DNA of 64,000 bases, from NCBI RefSeq assembly GCF_014489635.1, contig NZ_CP060828.1:9883448-9947447 (forward strand), in the 5' to 3' direction. The notes under the pieces are model-generated. The model was not told the origin of the DNA and searched no databases. It worked only from the letters and a program-made list of their open reading frames with translations. Below, in pieces: positions 19,108 through 28,347 of this stretch; the stretch's first letter is position 1, and the number at the start of each line of letters is the position of its first letter. Position numbers and translations under genes: made by a program. The DNA comes from Streptomyces roseirectus (lineage in GTDB: Bacteria > Actinomycetota > Actinomycetes > Streptomycetales > Streptomycetaceae).

Positions 19108-21891
19108 TCAGCCCTGGCTCTCTGCTTCGAGCTCGGAGAGGGCGTCCCTCAGGGCGGCCCGTGAGGTGATGCCCAGCTTGGGATAGATCTGATACAGGTG
19201 CGTGCCGATGGTCCGGTGGGACAAGAGCAGGCGCTCGGCGATCTGCTTGTTGGTCAGCCCCGTCGCCGCGAGCGTGGCGATCTGCATTTCCTGGGCGGTC
19301 AGCGTCCTGCCCCCGGGCCGGGCGTCGGCCGGCGTGGACCGGCCGCCGGCCCGCAGTTCCGCCGCGGCACGGGCCGCCCAGGGCTTGCTGCCCAGACGCT
19401 GGAAGATCTCCAGAGCCCGGGTCAGCTGCTCCCGGGCCTCCGTCGTGGCGCGCATGCGCCGCAGACGCTCGCCGTGGAAGAGGAACACCCGCGCGACGTC
19501 GAAGGGCCAACGCTCCGGACCGGGCAGCGACAACGCCTGCTCGAAGAGGGCAAGCCCCTCTTTCCCGGGCGTGGTGAGGGCTTCGCAGGCCAGGACCAGC
19601 AGCTCCAGCCGGGGTGACAGCTCCGCCATGGAGGAGGCGCGCATCGCGGCCGAGTGGGCCGCGGCCTCCCGCTGCCGGCCGGTCCGGACGGCAGCCTCGA
19701 CCAGATCCATCGTGCCCCACATCGCGATCGGGACGTACGGGGCCACGGTCCCGGGCGGGCTGAGCGCGCAGGCGTGCTGGTAGGCCGTCTCGAAGTCGCC
19801 GCGGCCGAGGGCGGCCAGCGCCCTGGCATGGCAGGCGAAGAACCGTGCGCCGTGGGTCCCACGGGGCGTCGCCCACCGGACGATCTCCTCGGTCAGCGCG
19901 TCGCTGGCCTCCCCGTCGCCCCGCACGGCGGCCGCGACCGCCTGGATGTACTGGAAGTACCAGGCGAAGAACCGGTAGTCGTGGTCCTCGCAGAGCGTGA
20001 GCCCTTCGCGCGCGAACTCCGCCGCGTCGTCCCAGCGGCCCAGATGGAAGTAGTCCAGACCCAGGTGCATCAACGCGCCGAGGTGGCGGCGGACCGGTGC
20101 GGTGCCGGCACGGCCCTGCTCCACCAGCTGGCGCGTGGCCCACCGGAAGTCCCCGAGCCGGTCGGGGAAGACGGAGGCCGTACCGACACGGATCACCCGC
20201 GTGGGGTCGTCGCCCACGGCGGCGATCAGCTTCGTCAGCCGGGGGAGTGCCGCGGCACCGGTGCGGGCCGGATCGCCGAAGGTCTGGGTGATCACCCAGA
20301 GCAGTTCCGGCGGTTCGGGGCTCAGCCGCGCCACGAACCCCGACAGCGGTTCCCACAGCTTCGGGTCACCGCCGTACCAGCACAGCAGCACCAGCAGGTG
20401 CAGCGCTTCGACAAGGGCCTCGTCCGAGGCGTCGTAGCCGTGCTCCCCGGACTCGATCGCGCCGACCAGCAGCCGGTACGCGGTGTCGATGTCGCCGTCC
20501 TTGTTGATCAGCAGGAATGCGGAAGCGGCCGCCGCGTGCAGCGACTGCTGTCCGGAGGGGTGGGCCTGGGCGCCGGCGAGCAGCCGCGAGGCGTCTTCCA
20601 GCTCGCCGCTGGAGTCCACGCCGATGTAGGCGGCCTCGGCCATACGGCGGCTTTCGTCGGACGCCGCGGGGCTGAGCCCGGCGGCGCGGGTCAGCGCCGC
20701 CACCGCGCCGAGCGCGTCCCCGCGCCGCAGCCGGCGGCGCGCGGCCTCCTCCAGCAGTGCCGCGACCTTCTCGTCCCGGCCCACGGTCGCCTCACCCAAG
20801 TGCCAGGCACGGCGCTCCGGTTGGTCGCCGAGCACGCCGGCGAGGGCTTGGTGGGCTCGTCTGCGCTCCGCGGCGGTCGCCAGCTTCACCACCGCGGAAC
20901 CGATCAGCGGATGCCGGAAGGACAGCCGTCGATTGTCGGTCGAGACCGACACCAGCCGGTTGCGCTCGGCGGGTGCCAGATCGTCGACGCCGGCCCGGTC
21001 GGCCGCCGCCACGATGGACGGCAGGTCACCGGTTCCGTCGAGGGCGGCGATCAGCAGCAACTCCCGGCTGCCGGCGGGCAGTTCGGCCACACGCGAGGCG
21101 AACATGGCCTGAAGCCGCTCGCTCAGGGGCAGCACCGGTGGCACCGCAGCGAGGGCCGCGCGCTGCTCGGCGGAGAGCGCCGACGGCAGCTCCACCAGCG
21201 CCAGCGGGTTGCCCCGGGCCTCGGCCGCGATACGGCGCCGTACGGCGGGGGAGACGTCGGGGTGTGCGAGGGCGAGCAGTTCGGCCGACGAGGCGTCGTC
21301 CAGCGGGCGCAGGTGGTGCTCGGGCAGGCCGCTCGTTTCGAAGAAGCTCTCCGAGCCCTCACGGGACGCCCCGAGGAAGCCGATCCGGCTGCCCACGAGC
21401 CGTCGTGCCACGAAGCCGAGCACCGCGTTGGTGGCCCGGTCCAGCCACGGCAGGTCGTCGACCACCAGCAGCAGCGGCGTTCGGAGGGACAACTGCCGCA
21501 GCAGCAGAAGAACCGCCGTGGAGGTGAGGAGACGGTCGGGAGCGGGCCCACCCCCGATGCCGACCGCGACCCGCAGGGCGTCACGGTGGACGTCGTCGAG
21601 GAGGTCGAAGTCGTCGAAGAGCGGTACGAGCAGTTGGTTGAGACCGGCGTAGCCGATGTCGGCCTCGAACTGCACCCCCGCCGCGCGCAGGACCCGGACA
21701 CCATTGCGCACGGCGTCGGCGGCGACCGCGTCGAGCACCGCGGTCTTGCCCACCCCTGCCTCGCCCGAGAGCAGCAGGGCCGCGCCTCGGACATCGGCGT
21801 CGGTCAGGAAGGAGGTGATGAAGGCGAGGTCCTTGTCGCGACCGACCAGCCGTGTCGAGGGCGGGCGCCCGCGCGGGTCCAGGTCATCCAT
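19108..21891 (-). CDS. LAL-type LuxR-family ATP-binding transcriptional regulator
   Basis: The 927-aa protein has an N-terminal AAA ATPase with Walker A GEAGVGKT at residues 43-50 and Walker B LLLVVDDLPWLD near 140. A long TPR-like helical middle follows, then a C-terminal LuxR HTH (about 862-925: LTAQEMQIATLAATGLTNKQ). LAL proteins are large activators of secondary-metabolite or sugar-use genes. The start at 21891 is preferred to 21975 because GGAGG lies 8 bases before it, whereas 21975 has no ribosome site. Its closest relative in the window is the broken gene at 24874. Confidence 0.9.
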   Translation of the reverse strand: MDDLDPRGRPPSTRLVGRDKDLAFITSFLTDADVRGAALLLSGEAGVGKTAVLDAVAADAVRNGVRVLRAAGVQFEADIGYAGLNQLLVPLFDDFDLLDDVHRDALRVAVGIGGGPAPDRLLTSTAVLLLLRQLSLRTPLLLVVDDLPWLDRATNAVLGFVARRLVGSRIGFLGASREGSESFFETSGLPEHHLRPLDDASSAELLALAHPDVSPAVRRRIAAEARGNPLALVELPSALSAEQRAALAAVPPVLPLSERLQAMFASRVAELPAGSRELLLIAALDGTGDLPSIVAAADRAGVDDLAPAERNRLVSVSTDNRRLSFRHPLIGSAVVKLATAAERRRAHQALAGVLGDQPERRAWHLGEATVGRDEKVAALLEEAARRRLRRGDALGAVAALTRAAGLSPAASDESRRMAEAAYIGVDSSGELEDASRLLAGAQAHPSGQQSLHAAAASAFLLINKDGDIDTAYRLLVGAIESGEHGYDASDEALVEALHLLVLLCWYGGDPKLWEPLSGFVARLSPEPPELLWVITQTFGDPARTGAAALPRLTKLIAAVGDDPTRVIRVGTASVFPDRLGDFRWATRQLVEQGRAGTAPVRRHLGALMHLGLDYFHLGRWDDAAEFAREGLTLCEDHDYRFFAWYFQYIQAVAAAVRGDGEASDALTEEIVRWATPRGTHGARFFACHARALAALGRGDFETAYQHACALSPPGTVAPYVPIAMWGTMDLVEAAVRTGRQREAAAHSAAMRASSMAELSPRLELLVLACEALTTPGKEGLALFEQALSLPGPERWPFDVARVFLFHGERLRRMRATTEAREQLTRALEIFQRLGSKPWAARAAAELRAGGRSTPADARPGGRTLTAQEMQIATLAATGLTNKQIAERLLLSHRTIGTHLYQIYPKLGITSRAALRDALSELEAESQG

Positions 21892-22119
21892 CGGGTTGCC
21901 TCCAACTGCCGATGTACGGACGCCCGGTGAGGGGGTCGGCCTGGTGGTGCCCGCACCCGGCTCCGTGCGGCTCATCGACACCGAAGTGTAAAGGACTTCC
22001 CCGTCCCACCTGGCCTTCCTCCGGGCACGGCCCCAGGACTGTCCGGATCTTGCCCACGCCCGCCGGACGGCGGTCCGCGGCGGACGCCGGGGTGGACGCG
22101 GCGCTTGCGGAGAACCGGA

Positions 22120-22430
22120 TGGTGTCTGCCGGGCCGGGCTGCCGGACGTGGGCAAGACCGTCGGACGTTCCCCAGAGCCGCCGCGGCCGGCCAGGTGCGG
22201 AAGTCCTCGTCGCGGGCGGTCAGTTCGCCGACGAGACGGGCGAGGGCCGGATCGTCCGGACCGACGGCAGCCTCCCTGCGCAGGGCGGAGCCGGTCGTCG
22301 TCGCGGCGCAGGGCGCGGACCAGGGTGGCGAGCACGGGTTCGGAGGCAGGGACGCGGCCCTGTTCGAGCCGGATGCCGTAGGCGAGGCTGCGAGGAAGTC
22401 TCCCAGGGCTCGGTAGCCGGAGCACGGGGC
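22120..22430 (-). pseudogene. Relic of a MmyB-like XRE regulator
   Basis: Frames read together recover a MmyB-type gene with a large internal loss. The N-terminus is GYRALGDFL, followed by the HTH helix IRLEQGRVPASEPVLATLVR and then the ligand-domain segment ARLVGELTARDEDFRTWPAA. Several frame changes separate these pieces, and most of the C-terminal domain is missing. It lies upstream of the LAL gene. Confidence 0.6.
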
Positions 22431-22450
22431 ATGGCTGCTTCCGGGGCGAT

Positions 22451-22466
22451 GCTCACACGTGTGAGC
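22451..22466. promoter_or_regulatory. Perfect 16-bp palindrome of the CACACGTGTG type
   Basis: GCTCACACGTGTGAGC is a perfect palindrome. Related cores occur in gaps at 24826, 26539, 28588 and 37619. It lies just past the end of the hydrolase at 22532 and before the MmyB relic. A binding protein is unknown. Confidence 0.4.
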
Positions 22467-22531
22467 GTGCCTGGTCGCACCCCGGCCGGGGCGGCGGGCG
22501 TCGTGGCCCGCCGCCCGCGCGGCGAGGTCGG

Positions 22532-23389
22532 TCAGCGGACGGTCGCGCGGGCGGCCCGCTCGATGACGTCGGCGACGAGGTGGGGGTGGGAGACCGCGAC
22601 CGAGTGGGAGGCGGCGACCTCGACGGTGCGCGCGTGGGCACGCTCGGCCATGAAGCACTGGACGGCGGCGGGGATGTTGAGGTCGCGGGTGGTGACGATG
22701 TCCCAGCTGGGCTTGGTCTTCCAGGCCGCGGTGGTGGCCTTCTCCTCCAGGGCGGCCTGGGCGATGGGCCGCTGCGCGGCGGCCATGAGGGCGGCCTCCC
22801 CGGCCGGGACGTCGGCGGCGAACTGCTGACGGAACTTGTCCTGCTGGATGTACAGGTCGATGGCGGTCGAGCCGTCGGCCTGCTGGTAGGTGACCGGGTC
22901 GAGGGCACCGGGCAGAGTCGAGCCCGGGTACTTGCCGGTCAGTTCCAGGGCGCTCTCGCCGGGGGCGGGCAGGAAGCCGGCGACGTAGACGAGCGCCTTG
23001 ACCTGGGGGTCGTCGGTGGCGGCCTGGCTGATGACATTGCCGCCGTAGGAGTGGCCCACGAGAATCTTCGGGCCGTCGACATGGCCGAGCACGGTCCGCA
23101 GGGCGGCGTCGGAGGCCGGGCCGCGCAGCGGGTTGGCGGCGGCGATGACGGGGTAGCCGTCGGCCTTCAGCTCGGCGGTGACACGGTTCCAGCTGGAGCC
23201 GTCGGCGAAGGCGCCGTGTTCCAGAACGATGGTGGGCCTGCGGTGTTTGCCAGTGCCGTCGGCCGCGTCGCCCTCGGTGGCCCCGGTCGCGGTGCCGCTG
23301 AGGGCGAACGCGCCGACCACGAGCCCTGCCGTGACCGCCGCGAGCCCGCCTGTCACCAGTCGGCTGCGCACACCCTTGATGTTTCCCAC
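22532..23389 (-). CDS. Secreted alpha/beta hydrolase
   Basis: The 285-aa product begins with a Sec-like signal (RSRLVTGGLAAVTAGLVVGA) ending near residue 40. It then has the alpha/beta-hydrolase core: LEHGAFADGSSW oxyanion region, GHSYGG nucleophile elbow and a late His near EVAASHSVAVSHP. The latter resembles esterases of the EstA/haloalkane type. GTG 23389 follows GAGAGG. An operator-like GTCACC-N9-GGTAAT lies 68 bases upstream (23457). The substrate is unknown. Confidence 0.85.
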   Translation of the reverse strand: MGNIKGVRSRLVTGGLAAVTAGLVVGAFALSGTATGATEGDAADGTGKHRRPTIVLEHGAFADGSSWNRVTAELKADGYPVIAAANPLRGPASDAALRTVLGHVDGPKILVGHSYGGNVISQAATDDPQVKALVYVAGFLPAPGESALELTGKYPGSTLPGALDPVTYQQADGSTAIDLYIQQDKFRQQFAADVPAGEAALMAAAQRPIAQAALEEKATTAAWKTKPSWDIVTTRDLNIPAAVQCFMAERAHARTVEVAASHSVAVSHPHLVADVIERAARATVR

Positions 23390-23456
23390 GACAAACCCCT
23401 CTCGGGCTGATTCTGTAGCGGATATCCGGTTGGACGGTTCGGGGCGCGTCGACCTC

Positions 23457-23477
23457 GTCACCACTCCGGGTGGTAAT
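23457..23477. promoter_or_regulatory. GTCACC-N9-GGTGAC family operator (site 1)
   Basis: GTCACC (23457-23462), centre ACTCCGGGT, then GGTAAT (23472-23477). It lies 68 bases upstream of the hydrolase at 22532-23389. It is one of eight related sites in the window. A half-site GTCACC recurs 39 bases away at 23496. Confidence 0.6.
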
Positions 23478-23526
23478 GAAGGGGAGGGCGCGCACGTCAC
23501 CTGTGCGGGTGTCTCCGGACGCCGGC

Positions 23527-24597
23527 TCAGAGGCGGTCGGCGTCGACGACGGCCTGGGCGAAGGCGGTGGGCGCTTCCTGCGGCAGGTTGTGGCCGACGC
23601 CGGCGATGGCGCGGTGCTGGTAGGGCCCGGTGAAGCGGTCGCGGTAGAAGACGTCGTCGCCCGGTGCGGTGAAGGGGTCCAGGGCGGCGTCGAGGGTGAT
23701 GGTGGGAACGGCGATCGAAGGTCGCGCGGCGAGCTGCCGCTCGTATCGGTCGTAGCGCCGTTCACCCTCGATCAGGCCGATGCGCCAGCGGTAGTTGTAG
23801 AGGACGACGGCGGCGTAGTCGGGGTTCTTGAAGGCCTCGGCGGTGCGCTGGAACGTGGCCTCGTCGAAGTTCCAGCCGGGGGAGACGAGGGTCCACACGT
23901 AGCGGCACAGGGCGATGCGGTCGTCGACGTTCTCCATGGCCTTCTTGCCGCGGTCGCCGGCGAAGTACCACTGGTACCACCAGTTGCGCTCGACGGCCGG
24001 AGCGGCGGGCTCCAGCTGGGCCTTGCGGTCGGTGATGAGGTAGCCGCTGGTGGAGACGAGGGCCTTGACGCGGTCGGGCCACAGGGCGGCGATGATGTCG
24101 GCGGTCCGCGTACCCCAGTCGAAGCCGGCGAGGACGGCCTTGTGGATCTTGAGGGCGTCCATGAAGGCGATGATGTCGAGTGCGATGGCGGACTGCTCGG
24201 CGGTGCGCGGGGTGCGGCGGGACAGGAACCGGGTGCTGCCGTGCCCGCGCAGGTGGGGAACGAGGACGCGATACCCCAGATCGGCGAGGAGCGGGGCGAC
24301 GTCGACGAAGCTGTGGATGTCGTAGGGCCAGCCGTGCAGGCAGATGACGACGGGCCCGTGGGCCGGTCCGAGCTCGGCGTAACCGATGTCGAGGACACCC
24401 GCCTTGATGTGCCTGAGCGGGCCGAAACCGGCGTGGGTGCCGGGGGCGACGGTCGGCACCGTCGGCGCCGGCACCCCGCTCGCGCTGCCCGTGGTGACCG
24501 AGGCGGCGGACGCGGTCGGCGGGGCCCCGGGCAGCGGGACCGCAGCCGCGCCGGTGCCCAGGCCCACGGCCTTGGTGAAGGTGCGCCTGTTGATCAT
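23527..24597 (-). CDS. Tat-exported alpha/beta hydrolase, epoxide-hydrolase-like
   Basis: The 356-aa protein starts MINRRTFTKAVGLGTGAA, a twin-arginine signal. It continues with HGWPYDIHSF (oxyanion) and the nucleophile aspartate in GFDWGTRTAD; Asp rather than Ser is typical of epoxide hydrolases and dehalogenases. A catalytic His follows in GVGHNLPQEAP. ATG 24597 follows GAAGGGG; an upstream GTG-like extension is not conserved. An operator with perfect arms lies at 24669-24689. It is probably an extracytoplasmic epoxide or ester hydrolase. Confidence 0.87.
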   Translation of the reverse strand: MINRRTFTKAVGLGTGAAAVPLPGAPPTASAASVTTGSASGVPAPTVPTVAPGTHAGFGPLRHIKAGVLDIGYAELGPAHGPVVICLHGWPYDIHSFVDVAPLLADLGYRVLVPHLRGHGSTRFLSRRTPRTAEQSAIALDIIAFMDALKIHKAVLAGFDWGTRTADIIAALWPDRVKALVSTSGYLITDRKAQLEPAAPAVERNWWYQWYFAGDRGKKAMENVDDRIALCRYVWTLVSPGWNFDEATFQRTAEAFKNPDYAAVVLYNYRWRIGLIEGERRYDRYERQLAARPSIAVPTITLDAALDPFTAPGDDVFYRDRFTGPYQHRAIAGVGHNLPQEAPTAFAQAVVDADRL

Positions 24598-24668
24598 GAG
24601 AACCCCTTCGTCGTGTGTTTCCGGTGACCGTCCGGGAGCCGAGCCGCGACGACCCTGGCACAGCATTC

Positions 24669-24689
24669 GTCACCTGTCAAAGGGGTGAC
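24669..24689. promoter_or_regulatory. GTCACC-N9-GGTGAC operator (site 2), perfect arms
   Basis: GTCACC, centre TGTCAAAGG, then GGTGAC: both arms match perfectly. Read on the gene's strand the centre supplies TTTGACA, a perfect -35 (TTGACA), so the operator overlaps the promoter of the hydrolase at 23527-24597, 72 bases away. Confidence 0.75.
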
Positions 24690-24825
24690 GCAAGATGGCT
24701 CGGCAGAGTAGGCGGTGTGCCCTTTCCGTGATCGTCGGACTGGTGTCACACACTCTCGTCCGCGCTGGAGCCGGACGCATCAGTCGTATGACGGTGTGTT
24801 GCCCGTCGTGGTGACCGATCTGACT

Positions 24826-24835
24826 CACACGTGTG
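24826..24835. promoter_or_regulatory. CACACGTGTG palindrome
   Basis: A 10-bp palindrome between the hydrolase promoter and the broken LAL gene. It is one of several CACACGTGTG-type sites in the gaps of this region. Confidence 0.35.
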
Positions 24836-24873
24836 CTGGGTGACGCCCAGCGCCCCTGACACCCTGATCGACC

Positions 24874-25944
24874 TGTAGCTGGTACAGCGGCGATCCGGAG
24901 AAGTGGCCGCCCCTCTTCCAGGCCCTCGATCGGCTGACCCCCGGTCCTCTCGACGTGCTGTGGGCCTGCGCCCTGTCCTTCGCCGACCCCGCTCGAAACC
25001 GGACCGCGGGCCCTGGAACTGCTCGACGCGCTGCCGGCCGGCATCGGCGAGGATCCCACCCATGTCGTTCGCGTCGGCATGTGCGTCGCCCAACTGGACC
25101 GGCGCGCCGTCACCTGGCCGCGCTGATGCATGTGTGCCTCGACGACCACACCGCGGGCCGGTGGGACCAGGCTCTGGCCCTGGCCGGTGAGGGGCTCGCC
25201 CTGTGCGAGGAGTACGGCTACCGCTTCTTCGCCTGCAAGCTCCAGTTCGTCCAGGCACTCGTGGCGGTGGCCAGGGGCGACACCGAGACGAACGCCGCCC
25301 TGGCGCAGGAGATCGTCCGCTGGGCCGCCCCCCGCGGTGCCCACGGGGCGCACGTGCTCGCCTTCCATACCCGAGGGCTCGCGGCCCTCGGCGCGGGCGA
25401 CTACGAGGCCGCCTACCGCCATGCCGCCGCCCTGAGCCCGCCCGGAACCCTCCCCGCGTACCTCTTCCCCACGCCATGGCCGGTGCCATGGACCTGGTGG
25501 AAGCGGCGGTCAGAGCCGGACGGACCGCGAAGGCCACGGCACATGCGGCAGCGATGCGGCAATCCGCTGTTCGAACAGGCGCTCTCCCCGGCCCCGCCCG
25601 GCGCCTGGCCCTGCGACGACGAGAGAGGCCAGACAGCAGCTCGCCCGGGCCCTGGAGATGTTCGAACAGCTGGGAGCGGCACCCTGGGCGGCACGAACGA
25701 GGGCCGAACTCCGCGCCGGCGGCCGGGTGTCCGAGGCCGCCCCCCCCGGCCGGGGACGCTGACCGCTCAGGAACAGGAGATCGCGACGCTGGCCGCGACC
25801 GGGCTGACCGACAAGCAGATCGCCGAACGGCTGTTCCTGACGCACCGCACCGTCAGCACCCACCTGTACCGGATCTATCCCAAGCTCGGCATCAACTCCC
25901 GGGCCGCGCTGCGCGACGCCCTCGGCCCGGTGCACTCCGGCTGA
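24874..25944 (+). pseudogene. Broken paralogue of the LAL regulator
   Basis: The region begins in mid-gene with WYSGDPEKWPPLF, matching WYGGDPKLWEPLS inside the LAL gene at 19108. It continues LCEEYGYRFFACKLQFVQAL and ends with an intact LuxR HTH (LTAQEQEIATLAATGLTDKQ, then SRAALRDALG). The ATPase half is missing, and the frame changes near 25015, 25095 and 25470. The segment around 25120-25460 is still open and close to the paralogue. A short HTH-only product could be made but no good start is seen. Confidence 0.75.
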
Positions 25945-26052
25945 CGTCTCCCGACGACCGCGCAGTCGGATGACGGATGGGAAACCGCGCGGCCGACCGC
26001 ACACTGAGAGCGTCCCTGCCGGAGCCGGTCAGCAGCGCGAAAGAGACCTCCG

Positions 26053-26772
26053 ATGCATGACACCCCCGACAGCCGTACGGACATCCACTGGCCGTCCGGT
26101 TTCTCGCCCGCCGACGCCCACAGCCACCACCGGACGCGGGCCGTCGTACCGGGCTCTCCGGAGCGGACCTTCGCGCTGCTCACCGACGTGGCGGCCTGGC
26201 CGACCTGGATCCCCGCCTGCGAGGAGGTGAGCACCGACGCCTTCACCGAGACCTTCGAGGTGCGCTGGGCCGGATACCGGTTCGAGATCTTCGTGGGGGA
26301 ACATGCGCCACCCCGCAGACTGGGCTGGCTGGGTGTCGGCGCCGGCGTGCAGATCTACCAGGCATGGCTGTTCACCGAGGTCGAGGGCGGCACGGAGGTG
26401 GTCGTGGAGAACGCCGTCCGGGCCGCCCTGCCCAAGGCGGTCGACACCCTGTCCCGAGCGTGGGGCCGACGCGTGGACGACCTGTGGCGCGCCCGGCTCG
26501 CAAGGCTGTCCAAAGGCCTCCCGGGCCCGCCTCCCTCAACACGTGTGAGTGCCGGCCGTCGACACTGCGCGGGCATCCGGAATTCCTGGACTCGATGGTC
26601 CAAAAAATGCTCCCTACGCTCGCAGCCGAACCATCGCCGAAGCAGATCCACGGGCTCGCGCTGCCCGGCGGCAGGATCGAAGCCCGGCGCGACTGCGCCG
26701 GCCTCACCCGCGCCCTCCTGCGTGGCTGAGCGAACCCCTGACACATATGCCGGTCGGCGCCGGCGACCGTGA
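26053..26772 (+). CDS. SRPBCC-fold protein with an abnormal C-terminal extension
   Basis: Residues 1-155 form a START/SRPBCC-like domain (polyketide cyclase/coenzyme Q-binding family): VVPGSPERTFALLTDVAAWP, VRWAGYRFEIFVGEHAPPRR and a final helix RVDDLWRARLARLSKGL. The remaining about 85 residues are Arg/Ser/Pro-rich and look like read-through of non-coding sequence, so the normal stop near 26540 seems to have been lost. A CACACGTGTG-type site sits at that point. It lies just upstream of the quinone reductase. Confidence 0.7.
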   Translation: MHDTPDSRTDIHWPSGFSPADAHSHHRTRAVVPGSPERTFALLTDVAAWPTWIPACEEVSTDAFTETFEVRWAGYRFEIFVGEHAPPRRLGWLGVGAGVQIYQAWLFTEVEGGTEVVVENAVRAALPKAVDTLSRAWGRRVDDLWRARLARLSKGLPGPPPSTRVSAGRRHCAGIRNSWTRWSKKCSLRSQPNHRRSRSTGSRCPAAGSKPGATAPASPAPSCVAERTPDTYAGRRRRP

Positions 26773-26794
26773 CGACAGAAGGAGACGAGGCACT

Positions 26795-27766
26795 GTGCGT
26801 GCTGTCGTGGTGGAAGAGCTGGGCGGGCCGGAAGTCCTGCGGCTGAGGGAGTGGCCCGACCCCGAACCCGAGCCCGGTGAGGTGGTGGTGGACATCGAAT
26901 TCAGCGGTGTCAACTTCATGGACACCGGCACACGCTCGGGGTTCTCGACTCCCGGACGGCCGCCGTTCGTCCCCGGCGTCGAGGGCGCGGGCCGGATCAC
27001 CGCCCTCGGTGAGGGCGTCAGCGGCTTCGCGACCGGCGACCGGGTCGCCTGGGTCTTCGCTTACGGCAGTTACGCCGAGAGGATCGCGATCCCGGCCGAC
27101 CGGATCGTCCCGATCCCGGACGACATTCCGAGCGACATCGCCGCCGCGACGATGATGCAGGGGCTCACCGCGCACCACTTCGTCACCGAGTCCGCACCCC
27201 TGCCCGAGGGCGCGACCGCGCTCGTGCACTCCGTCGCCGGCGGCGTGGGGCGCATCGTCGTCCAACTGCTCGCACGGCGCGGTGTCCGCGTGATCGGTCT
27301 GGTCTCCCGCGAGGAGAAGGTACCGGTCGCGAAGAAGGCGGGGGCGGACGAGGTACTCGTCTCCTCCGGCGGCGATTTCGTGGACCGCGTCAAGGCCCTG
27401 ACCGGCGGTGAAGGTGTGCACGCCGTCTTCGACGGCGGCGGCGCCGCCACCTTCTGGCGCTCGATCGAGGTCCTGCGGCGAGCCGGCACGCTGGTCTTCT
27501 ACGGCCCGCTGCTCGGCGACATCCCCACGGTGCGCATGCTCGACCTGCCCAGGAGCGTGAAGGTCACCTACGCGGTGTTCGCGGACCACATCCACACCCG
27601 GGAACTGCTGCATCAGCACACCGCCGATCTCTTCGACAAGATCCGCGAGGGAGAGCTGCACATCGACATCAGCAGGCGTTACCCCCTGGGTGCGGCCGAG
27701 CAGGCACACACGGACATCGAATCGAGGCGCACGTCGGGCAAGTTGCTGCTCGACCCGCGCCTCTGA
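26795..27766 (+). CDS. NADPH:quinone oxidoreductase family protein (zinc-free MDR)
   Basis: The 323-aa protein starts MRAVVVEELGGPEVL and has a GroES-like domain with NFMDTGTRSG. A Rossmann stretch follows (ALVHSVAGGVGRIVVQLLAR), and near the end YPLGAAEQAHTDIESRRTSG, the signature tail of quinone reductases. GTG 26795 is preceded by AAGGAGACGAGG. The frame continues upstream only as non-coding run-on. It lies 22 bases after the SRPBCC gene, so the two may form an operon. Confidence 0.9.
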   Translation: MRAVVVEELGGPEVLRLREWPDPEPEPGEVVVDIEFSGVNFMDTGTRSGFSTPGRPPFVPGVEGAGRITALGEGVSGFATGDRVAWVFAYGSYAERIAIPADRIVPIPDDIPSDIAAATMMQGLTAHHFVTESAPLPEGATALVHSVAGGVGRIVVQLLARRGVRVIGLVSREEKVPVAKKAGADEVLVSSGGDFVDRVKALTGGEGVHAVFDGGGAATFWRSIEVLRRAGTLVFYGPLLGDIPTVRMLDLPRSVKVTYAVFADHIHTRELLHQHTADLFDKIREGELHIDISRRYPLGAAEQAHTDIESRRTSGKLLLDPRL

Positions 27767-27783
27767 GCGCACACAGGATGTTC

Positions 27784-27804
27784 GTCACCACCTTGACCGG
27801 TGAC
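27784..27804. promoter_or_regulatory. GTCACC-N9-GGTGAC operator (site 3), perfect arms
   Basis: GTCACC, centre ACCTTGACC, GGTGAC. The TTGACC inside the centre (27793-27798) can be the -35 of an Ohr/OsmC promoter with CATGAT (27816-27821) as -10 at a 17-base spacing. A second copy starts exactly 41 bases on (27825). Confidence 0.75.
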
Positions 27805-27824
27805 GATGGCACTGCCATGATTCC

Positions 27825-27845
27825 ATCACCATCTCAACCGGTGAC
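27825..27845. promoter_or_regulatory. GTCACC-N9-GGTGAC operator (site 4)
   Basis: ATCACC, centre ATCTCAACC, GGTGAC. It lies about at the predicted transcription start of the ohr-like gene and 41 bases downstream of site 3, so two repressor dimers could bind on the same DNA face. Confidence 0.7.
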
Positions 27846-27918
27846 GGATGGAGGGGGTCCTGATGGGCAGGTGCCCGTGGCCCTCTCCGGCCGTCAACCC
27901 ACACGGGGAGCATCAGCC

Positions 27919-28347
27919 ATGGCAGTCAGCTACACCGCCGTTGTCGACGTCGAGGGGGAGGGCCGTAACGGCGGTCACGCCCGTTCCTCCGACGGCCTGC
28001 TGGAGACCGGCCTCGCCCTGCCGAAGGAGCTGGGTGGCGCCGGCACCGCGACCAATCCCGAACAGCTCCTGGCCGCCGGGTGGGCCGCCTGTTTCCTCGG
28101 TGCCCTCCGACGCGCCGCCACCGCCCGCGGGATCCGGCTGACCAGCACCGCCATCACCGCCGAACTCACCCTCGCGCACGGCGACGACGGTGAGTTCTCC
28201 CTCTCGGCGGTGCTCAGCCCGGTGCTCGGAGGTGTCGACCAGGCCACCGCTCAGGAGCTCGCGCAGGCCGCCCACCGGATCTGCCCCTACTCCAAGGCCA
28301 TGCGGGACAGCATTCCTGTCACCCTCAACGCCGATGCCGCGGCCTGA
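27919..28347 (+). CDS. Ohr/OsmC family organic hydroperoxide reductase
   Basis: The 142-aa protein has the two reactive cysteines of Ohr proteins: C58 in GWAACFLGAL and C122 in HRICPYSKAM. The family's TNPEQLLAAGWAAC region is at 45-58. Ohr reduces organic (fatty-acid) hydroperoxides with a Cys pair. Usually it is controlled by an OhrR (MarR) neighbour; here none is adjacent. Instead two GTCACC-N9-GGTGAC sites precede it. ATG 27919 follows GGGGAG. Confidence 0.9.
   Translation: MAVSYTAVVDVEGEGRNGGHARSSDGLLETGLALPKELGGAGTATNPEQLLAAGWAACFLGALRRAATARGIRLTSTAITAELTLAHGDDGEFSLSAVLSPVLGGVDQATAQELAQAAHRICPYSKAMRDSIPVTLNADAAA

Noticed and set aside
20097..21930. Large plus-strand frame antisense to the LAL gene
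   Set aside because: It mirrors the LAL gene; codon bias and homology favour the minus strand.
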